Origin: Microcoleus sp. FACHB-61
GTDB taxonomy: Bacteria; Cyanobacteriota; Cyanobacteriia; Cyanobacteriales; Microcoleaceae
Direction of reading: 5' to 3'
Assembly: GCA_014695295.1 (NCBI GenBank)
Contig: JACJNY010000022.1
Span: 105,537-169,536 of the forward strand
Length of the DNA stretch: 64,000 nucleotides
The position numbers and the translations under genes are program-made. How positions within the stretch are numbered: position 1 is the stretch's first letter; every line of letters begins with the position of its first letter. Below the pieces are notes generated by a model. That model saw nothing but the letters and a program-made list of their open reading frames with translations. It did no database searches and was not told the origin of the DNA. Shown here piece after piece: positions 56,008 to 64,000 of the stretch.

Positions 56008-56556
56008 GCACCGTTCTCCTGTGCTCCGGGGCTGTTCGATTTAATAAGTCTGATGAAAGGAAGAATTCGCCGGTTTCAATTGCTGAAGTCATACCATTTT
56101 CGATTTGAGATTTGAGACTTTCGATTGGGAATGACTGATGAAATAAGGGTTGGGAGTTTGCCTGCAGTGCGATTATTTTGGGAAAATGGTATCACAATAA
56201 TTCGTGGATATGAAGTTGTTGTGAGTGTGCCGAGGCAAGCATCAACCTTAATTTTTGATGTCTGGGTTTTCAATTCGGAATTCTTCTGAGCCACAGTTAT
56301 CTGTCGTGCACCCCAATTTTATTATTTAATGATATTCACATAAACTCGTCTCCCGAGAAGTTTCCTTGACCCTTTACCTTTATGGAGCACAGCAAACACG
56401 AATCGGGTACTTTTAAGTGCCGTCTGGATATCTCAGGATACATAGGAATAACCGTCCTGATTGTGAGTTGATTTGCCAAATTTATGTTTTATTCTGGCTC
56501 CTGGGCCTGTTTTATTAGGTATGTGAAAGCTGCCCGCAGCACGATACAATAGACAA
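56008..56556. other. Intergenic region between the hybrid kinase and the candidate RNA
   Basis: No credible gene on either strand. TACAAT at 56545-56550 is a good -10 box for the RNA that follows; no clear -35 can be chosen. Confidence 0.4.
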
Positions 56557-56738
56557 CCAACATCTTCGCCTGTGTTTTCCCCCACAGGTAACAGCAACTT
56601 TAACAGTCAGCCAAGGATACGGGCCGCCATCCGGCGCCAAGCCCTTGACTGATATTCGGGGGTGGCCCACAGACAACAGAGGCGTCTGTGGGAGTGACGC
56701 AATTGCTGTACCATTTTAGTTAGACTTGCACTTTTTTT
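56557..56738 (+). ncRNA. Structured small RNA, candidate 6S RNA
   Basis: About 180 bases, gene-free on both strands, with a -10-like TACAAT 7 bases before the proposed start and a run of seven T (56732-56738) at the end. Stems: GGTAACAGCAA (56587-56597) with TTGCTGTACC (56703-56712); CAGTCA (56604-56609) with TGACTG (56646-56651); GGGCCG with CGGC inside it; CCCACAGAC (56666-56674) with GTCTGTGGG (56684-56692). The size and one long closing stem around an interrupted interior suit 6S RNA, but I cannot confirm the family from conserved bases. Confidence 0.5.
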
Positions 56739-57754
56739 ACCGATCGCGGCCTTTTTTGTGCCTCCTGCAGGCCTTCGACAAGCCAATTACTGCGGCGAAA
56801 CACCGCAAGCCAGAGCATCCATCTGTTAATCTTAGCTAGGGATGTACTCTGTGGAAACCGGTCAGTCGATTTTAGATTTTAGATTTTAGATTTTAGATTT
56901 ACTCCACAGATGAATCGGGGAGCTTGAACTAGGGTCTAAAATTTTGATCTCTCCACGACGAGTGTCGGGGGCTTGTATCGGTTTTTGGGCGGGGTCAATC
57001 AGGTCGATCGAGGTTTTGAAAGTCCCGATCGCGCGCAGCAGAGTATCGCAGCAGTATCGCAGCCAAATATCGAGCCGAGGGGGGAAAACCCCCGCAGAGT
57101 GTTTCCAGGCATCCAAATTTAAATTGGACGGTTGGGAGAGTACCCCCTGCCGCAACAGGTAAGGCCGGTTCGATCGCGGACGGGCGAGGGATTGCACAGA
57201 ACTGCTGAAAGCTGGGGGTTGCCAGGTCAGGGGCCGACGGTGAACATCCGACGCGCGATCGCGCCCGGTGTTAGTCTCGCCAGTCGTTGAGTTTTTCAAT
57301 TACCCCTTGACGGACAAATTATATTCGAGCGGCTATTTCCGCAAGCAGAGAGCGGTAGGATTCCGGGAACCTGACCTTAAAACCTTTTTGATTGTTTTTA
57401 ATACCTTTCCCGCTAAACTGTCGCGCATTTAATTGGTAAGCTACTGTTTACTTAAACTCTTGTGGTGCGGGTTCTCCTGTCCGCGATCGAGCTTCAATTT
57501 AAATCCCAAATAGCTGCTCCACAAATGTAGTATTAGGCGATGGATTTTATTTGGTCATAACTAGAGTCTTAAATGCTAAAAACTTCCAATTTACATCATA
57601 ATACTACTTAAAGTCAAGAAAAAAAAATGTAATTTAATCTTGCTAATAAACTATCCCTATAAGTTACGTTATAAGATCAGTATAACATCAGTGAACTTTC
57701 TAAGAGGGCAGCTTAGAAACCCGCGTAGAAAAATTAATATAGTGGGCTGGCATT
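56739..57754. other. Intergenic region with TTTTAGA heptamers
   Basis: TTTTAGA units lie at 56870-56900. A leftward frame at 56886-57299 (137 aa, RYCCDTLLRAIGTFKTSIDLID) is open but of unclear reality: no family is recognised and it has no evident ribosome site. The last 450 bases are AT-rich. Confidence 0.45.
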
Positions 57755-58378
57755 GTGAATCCTTCCTTTTTTTCCTCACCATCTCCCGAACAACAAACTC
57801 CCGGAATTTCTGGTTTTTCGATCCGGGTGGCTGCGCCGAGCGACTTGACGCAGCTAGCTGATATTTTGGCCATGAGCTTTCACTCCCGCGAGGGGTTTGT
57901 AGAATGGGTGTATCCGGTGTTGCGTTTGGGCATTTACGAAGATTTAAAAAATCGACTGCGTTCTAAGGCAGAACATTACATTTGTCTGGTTGCTGAGCTA
58001 GTCGCGCGCGAAGAGGGAACGCAGAATTATCGATCGCACCGAGCTCAGCGCATGGCAGGAACCGTAGAAATGGCTCTGCGTTCTCGCTTCCCTTGGCAAA
58101 TCCCGAGTTCTGACTATCTTTATTTGTCGAATTTAGCCGTTCACCCGGAGTACAGGCGGCAGGGAGTTGCTCAACAATTGCTCAGCAACTGCGAGGAGAC
58201 AGCCAGAGAATGGGGATTTTCTGAGATTTACCTCCACGTTCTGGAAAATAATCATGCGGCGCGGCAGTTGTACTATCAGGCCGGCTATCGCTTGCAACAG
58301 GTGGATTGGAATTGGACTTGTTGGCTGTTCGGCCAACCGCGCCGACTGTTTTTACGCAAGCAGATTTCGCTCTCATAA
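57755..58378 (+). CDS. GNAT-family N-acetyltransferase
   Basis: 207 aa from a GTG at 57755. The acetyl-CoA-binding motif A reads YLSNLAVHPEYRRQGVAQQLLSN (about residues 122-146), followed by HVLENNHAARQLYYQAGYRL, the usual motif B. The first part (IRVAAPSDLTQLADILAMSF) is the family's N-terminal strand. Substrate unknown; protein N-terminal or small-molecule acetylation is possible. Confidence 0.85.
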   Translation: MNPSFFSSPSPEQQTPGISGFSIRVAAPSDLTQLADILAMSFHSREGFVEWVYPVLRLGIYEDLKNRLRSKAEHYICLVAELVAREEGTQNYRSHRAQRMAGTVEMALRSRFPWQIPSSDYLYLSNLAVHPEYRRQGVAQQLLSNCEETAREWGFSEIYLHVLENNHAARQLYYQAGYRLQQVDWNWTCWLFGQPRRLFLRKQISLS

Positions 58379-59100
58379 GCTAAGTATTTGAATTGATCGT
58401 GGAGAATTAGGTCGAAGCAAGAAGAAGGAAAAAACAGCTATCCGTGTATCTGTGACTTCCGGAGCGTGAATCAAGGGAATTGGTAATAGGAAATTGCGAC
58501 GTAGAAAGAAGAAGTATTTAGTTATCTAGGAAAGAAGTATTTAGTTCAGGACTTACGCAGGCACCATACATATAGTGTGCCGAAAAAAGGAGCTCGCGTT
58601 TGCTCTCACGCTCCCTATTTTGTCACTTTGGGGACAGTATAAGACGCCGGCAGCAACCAAAGATGTAACTGCTCGCTCCTTAAAAAAATTCCAAAAATAA
58701 CTCATAAAAGAGTTTATTAACTATTTTTAAAATGTTAGAATACTCATCAGAGAATCTAAGATGTGACGGTTGTTTTGTCGTTTTTTTCAGAAATATAAAG
58801 TAGGGCAAATCGGGATAATTTTTGTATGGTATCTAATTATTTTTGGGTTCGTTCAACATTTTTTACGATGCCGATCGACCTTTGACGAACGATCGCCAGT
58901 TATCCCTGGTTCTATCGCCAATTCTCTCGGGGTCGAGCGCTAGTTATCCCGCTCGTCGATCACTTCTGGAACGGCGATCCTTAATTTCATCAGTTGACGA
59001 GTGGCTGTTAATGGTTCTTCAAATCCTTGCGTTGTAAAATAGCGAGAGTTTTCTTCAGTTTTTTGAGGATATATTTCATGGTTCCACTACCACGTATAGC
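58379..59100. other. Intergenic region
   Basis: No supported gene. It contains AGGACTTACGCA (58548-58559) with a following GGCACCATACATATAGTGTGCC-like hairpin. The right part is AT-rich and merges into the IS701-like remnant. Confidence 0.5.
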
Positions 59101-59109
59101 CTCACCCTC

Positions 59110-59640
59110 GTTCAAATTCATCGATGAGCCACAACTATCGACACCTGTTTGATGAAGTCAGAAATTATGAAGTATTTAAACTCCTAAATCTCGAACTGTT
59201 ATCACAGCTCCCCCGTAAATCCTTGCCAAAAATAGCCCGAAGGGTTTGGTTATCCAATAGCCAATCTTTACATCACTTTTTACAAAATTCAATCTGAGAA
59301 CATTCACCTTTAAGAGAGACTCGATTAAAATTTGTTCTTCAGCTAATTGGGGAGCAACCAATTATCCTGTGTATTGATAAAAAGGGAGATGTTAAAAAAG
59401 GCAAAGCCAATGATTATGTCAACTATTTCGATGACGATGATGAGTTAGCTCGGAATTCAAGCAATAAATTGACTCCTTTATCTCAGTTAAGTGTCCAATT
59501 TCAGAAACCTCGTTGGTGGTAGAATGCTAACACATTAAAAAGTACGATGAATAATTGAAAGTTAATTATTCAACCGTACATTTTTTATTGTTTAATTCGT
59601 CCCTGGTTAGAAGGGTTTAAGCTGACAACTTTGAGACTAA
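59110..59640 (+). pseudogene. IS701-like transposase remnant
   Basis: Broken rightward frames read IARRVWLSNSQSLHHFLQNS, then after a stop LKFVLQLIGEQPIILCIDKKGDVKKGKANDYV (conserved first catalytic Asp region), later VQFQKPRWW and finally LIIQPYIFYCLIRPWLEGF. The order fits transposases of the IS701 kind. Large parts are missing. Confidence 0.6.
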
Positions 59641-59839
59641 ATTGTGCAAATTAATCCATTATTTGAATGAGTTCCGGACTCTTCTTAATGAAGGAGTAGT
59701 TATGGATTTGGTTGGGCTGCGAGCGTCTTATATTCTCCCCGAATTGAAAAAAGAGGGATTAAATATGCGATTTAGATGCACAACAGCTTAATAGCCGCAT
59801 TAGCAAATTCAAATTTATAGTCAACACGATCGCTCCCTT

Positions 59840-61558
59840 CTACTGTTCTACAAGTGTTGGAGATAAAACGCCGTCATCAATAAATTGCAGCAATCGCTGC
59901 CTTAAAGTATCTAAACCCAAGCTTTGAGTGGCTGAAATAAATACAGCTTCGGGATATTCTTGCTGGGCTAAAGCTAGAGTTTCGCTATCGACCCGATCCA
60001 TCTTATTAAAGGCAATCAAAGCTTTCCCTGGAAGGGCAGGCATTTCTTCTAACACGTCCATCACTGAACGGATATGGCTTTGCCAAGCTGGATGGGAAAG
60101 ATCGACGACATGAAGCAGGGCATCTGCCTCAGTAACTTCCTCTAGTGTGGCTCGGAACGCATCCATTAGCGGTGGCGGGAGTTCGTGAATAAATCCAACC
60201 GTGTCTGTCAGAAGAACCGATCGCCGTTCCTGGGTTTGCGGATCTGTAATGACAACCTTTCGCGTCGTCGGGTCGAGGGTGGCAAAGAGGCGATCGGCTG
60301 TGTAAACTTCGGCATGAGTCAACACATTTAACAGGGTGGATTTACCCGCATTGGTATAACCTACCAATGCAATAGATGGGATTTCTTGCTGCTGTCGTTG
60401 TTGCCGTAAGCGGGCGCGATGTGCCTGTAGTTGGTTCACGGATTGCTGGAGTTGCGCGATTCGCCGCTGAATGACTCGTCGCTCAGTCTCTAGTTTGGTT
60501 TCACCAGGGCCTCGCGTCCCAATTCCAGCCCCTAGTCTTGACATCGCCTGACCTCGACCCCGAAGCCGAGGTAGCATATACTCCAATTGCGCCAGTTCCA
60601 CTTGCAATTTACCGGCCTGGGATTGAGCACGTTGAGCGAAAATATCGAGAATGACTTGAGTCCGGTCTACTACTTCGATTCCAATCTGGTTTTCCAAATT
60701 TCGCGCTTGAGAGGGAGAGATATCTCGGTCAAAGACAATGAGATTGGCTCCAAGCTGATGAGCCAACAGCGTAATTTCTTCTACTTTTCCTTGACCGACG
60801 ACAGTTTGAGGATGGGGATGCGATCGCTTTTGGTGCACCGTCTCCACTACCTCTCCTCCCGCACTCTCAACTAACCGGACGAGTTCGTCTAGTCCATCTT
60901 GAAATCGTTGGCCAGTAAGATCCTCGGTCATTAACCCAACCAGCAGAACGCGATCGCCCTCAGTCTCAATTGGTTGCAATTGAGATGTTTCAAAGCCTGC
61001 TTCTTGAAACTCCCTTTCCCATCCATCAACTAAGTCGTCGAAGTCTTGCTCAGTCAGGTCATCCAGACTGAGGGGAGGAGAAACGAGGCAAGGCGTGTCT
61101 AAATCGGGTACGAGGTGAGCTAGGTAAGCTTCTTTGACATAGCCATTAGCGCTGTCATCTCGTCTGTGGGTTCCATTGCTGTTGGGGATTAACACCACCA
61201 AAGCATCTAAGCGTTGCCGTGCCATTGCCATCAGTGCCGCAGTATCAGGTGCCTCTCCTTTGAGTTGAGTGGCAACGCAACGAATTCCACTCAAGTGCCC
61301 AGCGCCCTGTTGAGGCAGCTCTTGCGGCGGAATTTGAGTCTGTTGCGGCGTACCTACCCCGACTCGGACTACCTGCCCGCGTCGATTGATGTAGCTGCAT
61401 ACTGGCTGATGAATTTCTGTACTAATCGCTGCTAGCTTCTGAGCAAAGTCGGGGGCGATCGGGCGATCGCTTGGCTGCCGCTGCTCGGAAAGCTGCTGTA
61501 ATTGTTTGATGTGACTCGGTTGTAATCCTTTAAGATTGCCGTAAATATTTTCGCTCAT
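59840..61558 (-). CDS. hflX: GTPase HflX
   Basis: 572 aa ribosome-associated GTPase, which splits stalled ribosomes under stress. The N-terminal extension (about residues 1-190) is found in cyanobacterial forms. HflX domain: HPHPQTVVGQGKVEEITLLAHQL, ERRVIQRRIAQLQQS helices, then G1 GYTNAGKST near residue 400, ATLDPTTRKV, DTVGFIHELPPPLMDAFRATLEE (G3) and NKMD (G4). The start is the first ATG of a continuous frame. Confidence 0.95.
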   Translation of the reverse strand: MSENIYGNLKGLQPSHIKQLQQLSEQRQPSDRPIAPDFAQKLAAISTEIHQPVCSYINRRGQVVRVGVGTPQQTQIPPQELPQQGAGHLSGIRCVATQLKGEAPDTAALMAMARQRLDALVVLIPNSNGTHRRDDSANGYVKEAYLAHLVPDLDTPCLVSPPLSLDDLTEQDFDDLVDGWEREFQEAGFETSQLQPIETEGDRVLLVGLMTEDLTGQRFQDGLDELVRLVESAGGEVVETVHQKRSHPHPQTVVGQGKVEEITLLAHQLGANLIVFDRDISPSQARNLENQIGIEVVDRTQVILDIFAQRAQSQAGKLQVELAQLEYMLPRLRGRGQAMSRLGAGIGTRGPGETKLETERRVIQRRIAQLQQSVNQLQAHRARLRQQRQQQEIPSIALVGYTNAGKSTLLNVLTHAEVYTADRLFATLDPTTRKVVITDPQTQERRSVLLTDTVGFIHELPPPLMDAFRATLEEVTEADALLHVVDLSHPAWQSHIRSVMDVLEEMPALPGKALIAFNKMDRVDSETLALAQQEYPEAVFISATQSLGLDTLRQRLLQFIDDGVLSPTLVEQ

Positions 61559-61922
61559 ATTCCTCAGAAAACTTGCGTCTGAATCCGTTGACTCTATATG
61601 TTTCTATATGTTATTCGTCTTCCTTTTTGATCCAATCTTTCCTGGGGAATAATTAGGGTATGAAGCGACAACTTGCTCTTTATGAGAACAGACGATTAGA
61701 ATCATTTGAAGGTTCTAATAGAGGCATATTAAATCTTAATCGTCAATTTAAAAATTACTCGCCTTCCACTTAGAGATTTTCCGGCTAAATCAGCCCCATC
61801 TCTTGAGAGAAACATAGTCATTTTAAGCATCTTGCTCGAAAGTCTTCCATTACTAGAATTTCCCGACTTTTTTCCAACCCATTCCCTATTGATTAACCTA
61901 TGCTTCTACCTAAAGGACTGGA
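61559..61922. other. Intergenic region upstream of hflX
   Basis: No gene. AT-rich, containing the presumed hflX promoter. Confidence 0.4.
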
Positions 61923-62132
61923 CTAATGGTAAACTACAGTCGCAATCTCCATCTTTATGTCGTACTTGTCGGAGTAAGGCTTGTGGACGGCCAATGCCTG
62001 AGTAAAATACTGCATTGCCAGTTTGAGTTCGCTATTAGCTCCACCGAACTGTTCTAGGAGCAACGTAGCAAAGCGTGGATCGGCATCGAACACCCGCGCA
62101 TTGAATTCCAGCTCTTTGACGTGATAAAATAT
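61923..62132 (-). pseudogene. Manganese catalase N-terminal remnant
   Basis: Leftward frame: FYHVKELEFNARVFDADPRF, ATLLLEQFGGANSELKLAMQ, then YFTQALAVHKPYSDKYDIKMEIATVV and a stop at 61925-61923. This is the first about 65 residues of a manganese catalase, with the conserved LLEQFGGANGEL and YFTQ motifs; the Glu of LLEQF is a metal ligand region. The first codon reads ATA where the usual start is ATG. The remaining two thirds of the gene are missing. Confidence 0.7.
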
Positions 62133-62464
62133 CTGGATTTGTTACCTAATATTGCTGTGCTTTGATGTGCTATAGAGCGGGATAAAAACTTGAATCAATT
62201 CAAAAACTTCTTAAACAAACAGAGCTGTAGAGAGCCTAGTATTGTAGGTTTATTTGCTTCCTCTACTTAGACAAAGTAACGGCTACTGTTTCCCTCGCTT
62301 TCTACCTAGACTTATAGATTGGAAGAGGATTTTTTCTAAGCTCTTCTTAAAAGAACTCCACGAATAAATTCAGGAAACTGTACCGCATTTTTTCAATCCA
62401 AAAACTATCCCACTACGGGAATGAGCATACACTCATCCCGCAGTAAGACGGTATCAGTCCTCTC
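62133..62464. other. Intergenic region
   Basis: No gene seen. A GGGATGAG / CTCATCCC inverted pair near 62416-62440 may be the terminator of the leftward DUF4383 gene. Confidence 0.45.
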
Positions 62465-62944
62465 TTAAGATCTGGGCGACGTGTTCATCTGTGGCATTGT
62501 TTGTGTCGGTTGGACAAACCCAAAGTAGCCAGCGACGGTGGCTGTTAGGGCGTTGAACCAAACATTGTTCCCGAAAATCGGCATTAAGCCGAACGTTGTC
62601 TGAGCGACAGGCAGCAATCCCATGATTGCGATTAAGGCATAGGCGATCGCAAAACCCCGATTGTATAGACGCGCACCACCCGAACTGGTATACGCAACAA
62701 TCCCCACGCTGCCAACTACTATGTGTACGATGTTATGCAAGAGATTGGTTGGGAATAGCCCGAATAGATAGCCAAATCCCGCCGAATAGATGTTAGGAGA
62801 TGTATCAACCGGGATAGCCGCACCTGTAGGTGGCAGTGAAACAAGACCTGGTACAAATCCAGCCAAGCCTATAACCGCGAAGAGGATTCCGATAATCAGG
62901 GCACAGTAACGCTGTCCCATATTTTCCCTGTTCATGTTGTCCAT
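62465..62944 (-). CDS. DUF4383 family membrane protein
   Basis: 159 aa with four membrane helices: ALIIGILFAVIGLAGFVPGL, LLHNIVHIVVGSVGIVAYTS, FAIAYALIAIMGLLPV, and WFNALTATVAGYFGFV. The pattern NLLHNIVHIVVG and the overall order match DUF4383 proteins, of unknown function. The signal-like N-terminus may be cytoplasmic. Confidence 0.8.
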   Translation of the reverse strand: MDNMNRENMGQRYCALIIGILFAVIGLAGFVPGLVSLPPTGAAIPVDTSPNIYSAGFGYLFGLFPTNLLHNIVHIVVGSVGIVAYTSSGGARLYNRGFAIAYALIAIMGLLPVAQTTFGLMPIFGNNVWFNALTATVAGYFGFVQPTQTMPQMNTSPRS

Positions 62945-63706
62945 CTTTTTTATTCCCTCATTTTTTCAAATCTTCTTGAATCGTGTTCTTATCGCTTTTA
63001 TTTCCACTTCAACGGAGTTCCCTAAAGAATAGAAAGAAATACTATTGGGTAAGCTGATGAGAGATATACCCCACAATTACCGCCAGATTATCTATCCCTA
63101 TTCTTTACGTACTCCCCACTCTTCATTTGAGAATCTCCTAGAAGCAGTGGAATAATACTTTCTATTAAAGCCATATTTTAGCCCGTTTACTCTATCAAAA
63201 GGAAGAATTAGAGCGGTATAATTAACGCAGAGTGACAAGCTCTTCGACAACTAAAGGATGAAGCCGATTGCTTCATCGAAATGTTTCTTGGTTGCCCTTA
63301 AGCGGGGGGATAAAGCCAGACATTTAATCATCTCTACAGCCGCTTCACCCACCATGTGAGCAGCACTGGATCAGATCGGCTATCAACAACTAACTTGATT
63401 AACATGAGTTCGACGCGAGCGTGAGCGACTGGAAACATAAACGAACTCTTGCTCGCGAGCGTGCTCACTCACGGGCTCGACAATTATCGGAGACGGGCTT
63501 TCTTGCTGCATCAACTGTCGCGCTGCGCGATCGAGAGTCCCTCAGAACTTACGTATGCACGCTATATAATATAAGGTAATAAAAATTCCGAACGCTCGGA
63601 AAAATAGGTGAGCGAGCGTCATGAAATTAAAAATTTCAATTTTCCAAAAAAAGCCGAGTTTTCTGTTAAAGAAAGAGGCAACATATACAGGGTAAGAGCA
63701 TCTCAA
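62945..63706. other. Intergenic region up to the ISAs1 element
   Basis: A leftward open stretch near 63254-63370 encodes HMVGEAAVEMIKCLALSPRL, probably a fragment of an unidentified gene. From about 63543 a GAACTTACGTATGCAC sequence may be the outer end of the ISAs1 element. Confidence 0.4.
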
Positions 63707-64000
63707 TCATGCTTGACAAAAGCACTTGAGAATTTGCATCATATAGTCATTGTTCATCGCAGCCCGTTTGATTTTTTGTCGCAGGCTACGCTGGAGAGTT
63801 GTTTCTTGGTTGACCGCATTAAGGGCAATGCGTCTTACCAGAGCGAAGTTCTGAGGACTGTTTAACGAGCGAATCCGGGATTTATCTTCATTAAAAGTCA
63901 CATCTAAACTCCAATGCACTTGGTTTTCAATGCTCCAATGTTGACGAATAGCACGACCATTGAGCTGGGCATCTACTGGTAAAGAACTTAGGTAAAACTG
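63707..64000 (-). CDS. ISAs1-family transposase, C-terminal part (continues past the right edge)
   Basis: The leftward frame is open from the window edge to TAA at 63707. It reads IRQHWSIENQVHWSLDVTFNEDKSRIRS (the HWxIEN and WxxDVTFxEDxSR motifs of ISAs1 transposases), then NFALVRRIALNAVNQE and KIKRAAMNNDYMMQIL. DNA cut-and-paste enzyme; N-terminal two thirds are outside the window, so intactness is unknown. Confidence 0.82.
   Translation of the reverse strand, partial: QFYLSSLPVDAQLNGRAIRQHWSIENQVHWSLDVTFNEDKSRIRSLNSPQNFALVRRIALNAVNQETTLQRSLRQKIKRAAMNNDYMMQILKCFCQA

Noticed and set aside
56886..57299. Leftward 137-aa frame as a gene
   Set aside because: No recognisable family, no ribosome site, and the frame ends inside a heptamer repeat. 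It is left unannotated as a gene but cannot be excluded.
1..64000. tRNA or rRNA genes
   Set aside because: No cloverleaf with a TTCGAAT-like arm or rRNA stretch was recognised. A TTCGAG near 48350 is not part of a tRNA.

Overview
The window looks like chromosomal DNA of a filamentous, oxygenic cyanobacterium of the Oscillatoria/Microcoleus kind. The evidence is the very frequent HIP1 octamer GCGATCGC, the photosystem I genes psaM and psaK, the cytochrome b6f genes petB and petD beside a ctpA-type protease gene, cyanobacterium-specific families (DUF928, PilG/H-like pilins, TIGR04376-like, CHASE2 cyclases) and many palindromic and heptameric short repeats.

Layout. 1-5.4 kb: part of a type III CRISPR-Cas locus read leftward (csx3, cas10, csm2-like, csm3 running off the left edge), with a divergent WYL-type CRISPR-associated regulator to its right. 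Just behind the regulator lie three DnaA-box-like sites at exact 21-bp spacing next to an AT-rich segment. 5.7-14.8 kb: core genes (CDF cation exporter, a methionine-salvage/pilin-like/rhodanese operon with mtnA, a TIGR04376-like coiled-coil protein, a GspC/PilP-like Pro/Ala-rich membrane protein, an ABC-F ATPase). 14.9-19.7 kb: an accessory patch with a MITE-like inverted repeat, decayed toxin-antitoxin genes, a TMEM175-like channel, a start-less cupin gene, an HDAC-family deacetylase and an AraC remnant. 19.8-24.6 kb: a complete iron uptake set (futA, futB, futC) with a pentapeptide lipoprotein gene inside it. 25-32 kb: terC, psaM, a decayed TnpB element, ctpA and petB-petD.

32.2-37.4 kb: a CYP74-like P450 gene with an unidentified companion, then a decayed IS630 and an ISKra4 copy apparently inserted into an older ISKra4 copy. 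37.7-51.1 kb: mostly core genes (HEAT/coiled-coil protein, CPBP, acylphosphatase, trpF, psaK, site-2 protease, CHASE2 adenylyl cyclase plus DUF928, lipoate ligase family, thioredoxin, a PLP aminotransferase carrying an in-frame repeat, surE, pheS). 52.5-56 kb: one very large hybrid sensor kinase ending in a class III cyclase. 56-59.8 kb: a gene-poor stretch with a candidate structured RNA (possibly 6S RNA), a GNAT gene and an IS701-like remnant. 59.8-64 kb: hflX, a manganese catalase remnant, a DUF4383 gene and an ISAs1 transposase running off the right edge.

The genes form several visible modules: cyclic-oligoadenylate CRISPR defence (cyclase-type Cas10 with the ring nuclease Csx3), ferric iron import, photosynthetic electron transport, and cyclic nucleotide/phosphorelay signalling. 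All identifications come from reading the sequence; no database search was run.
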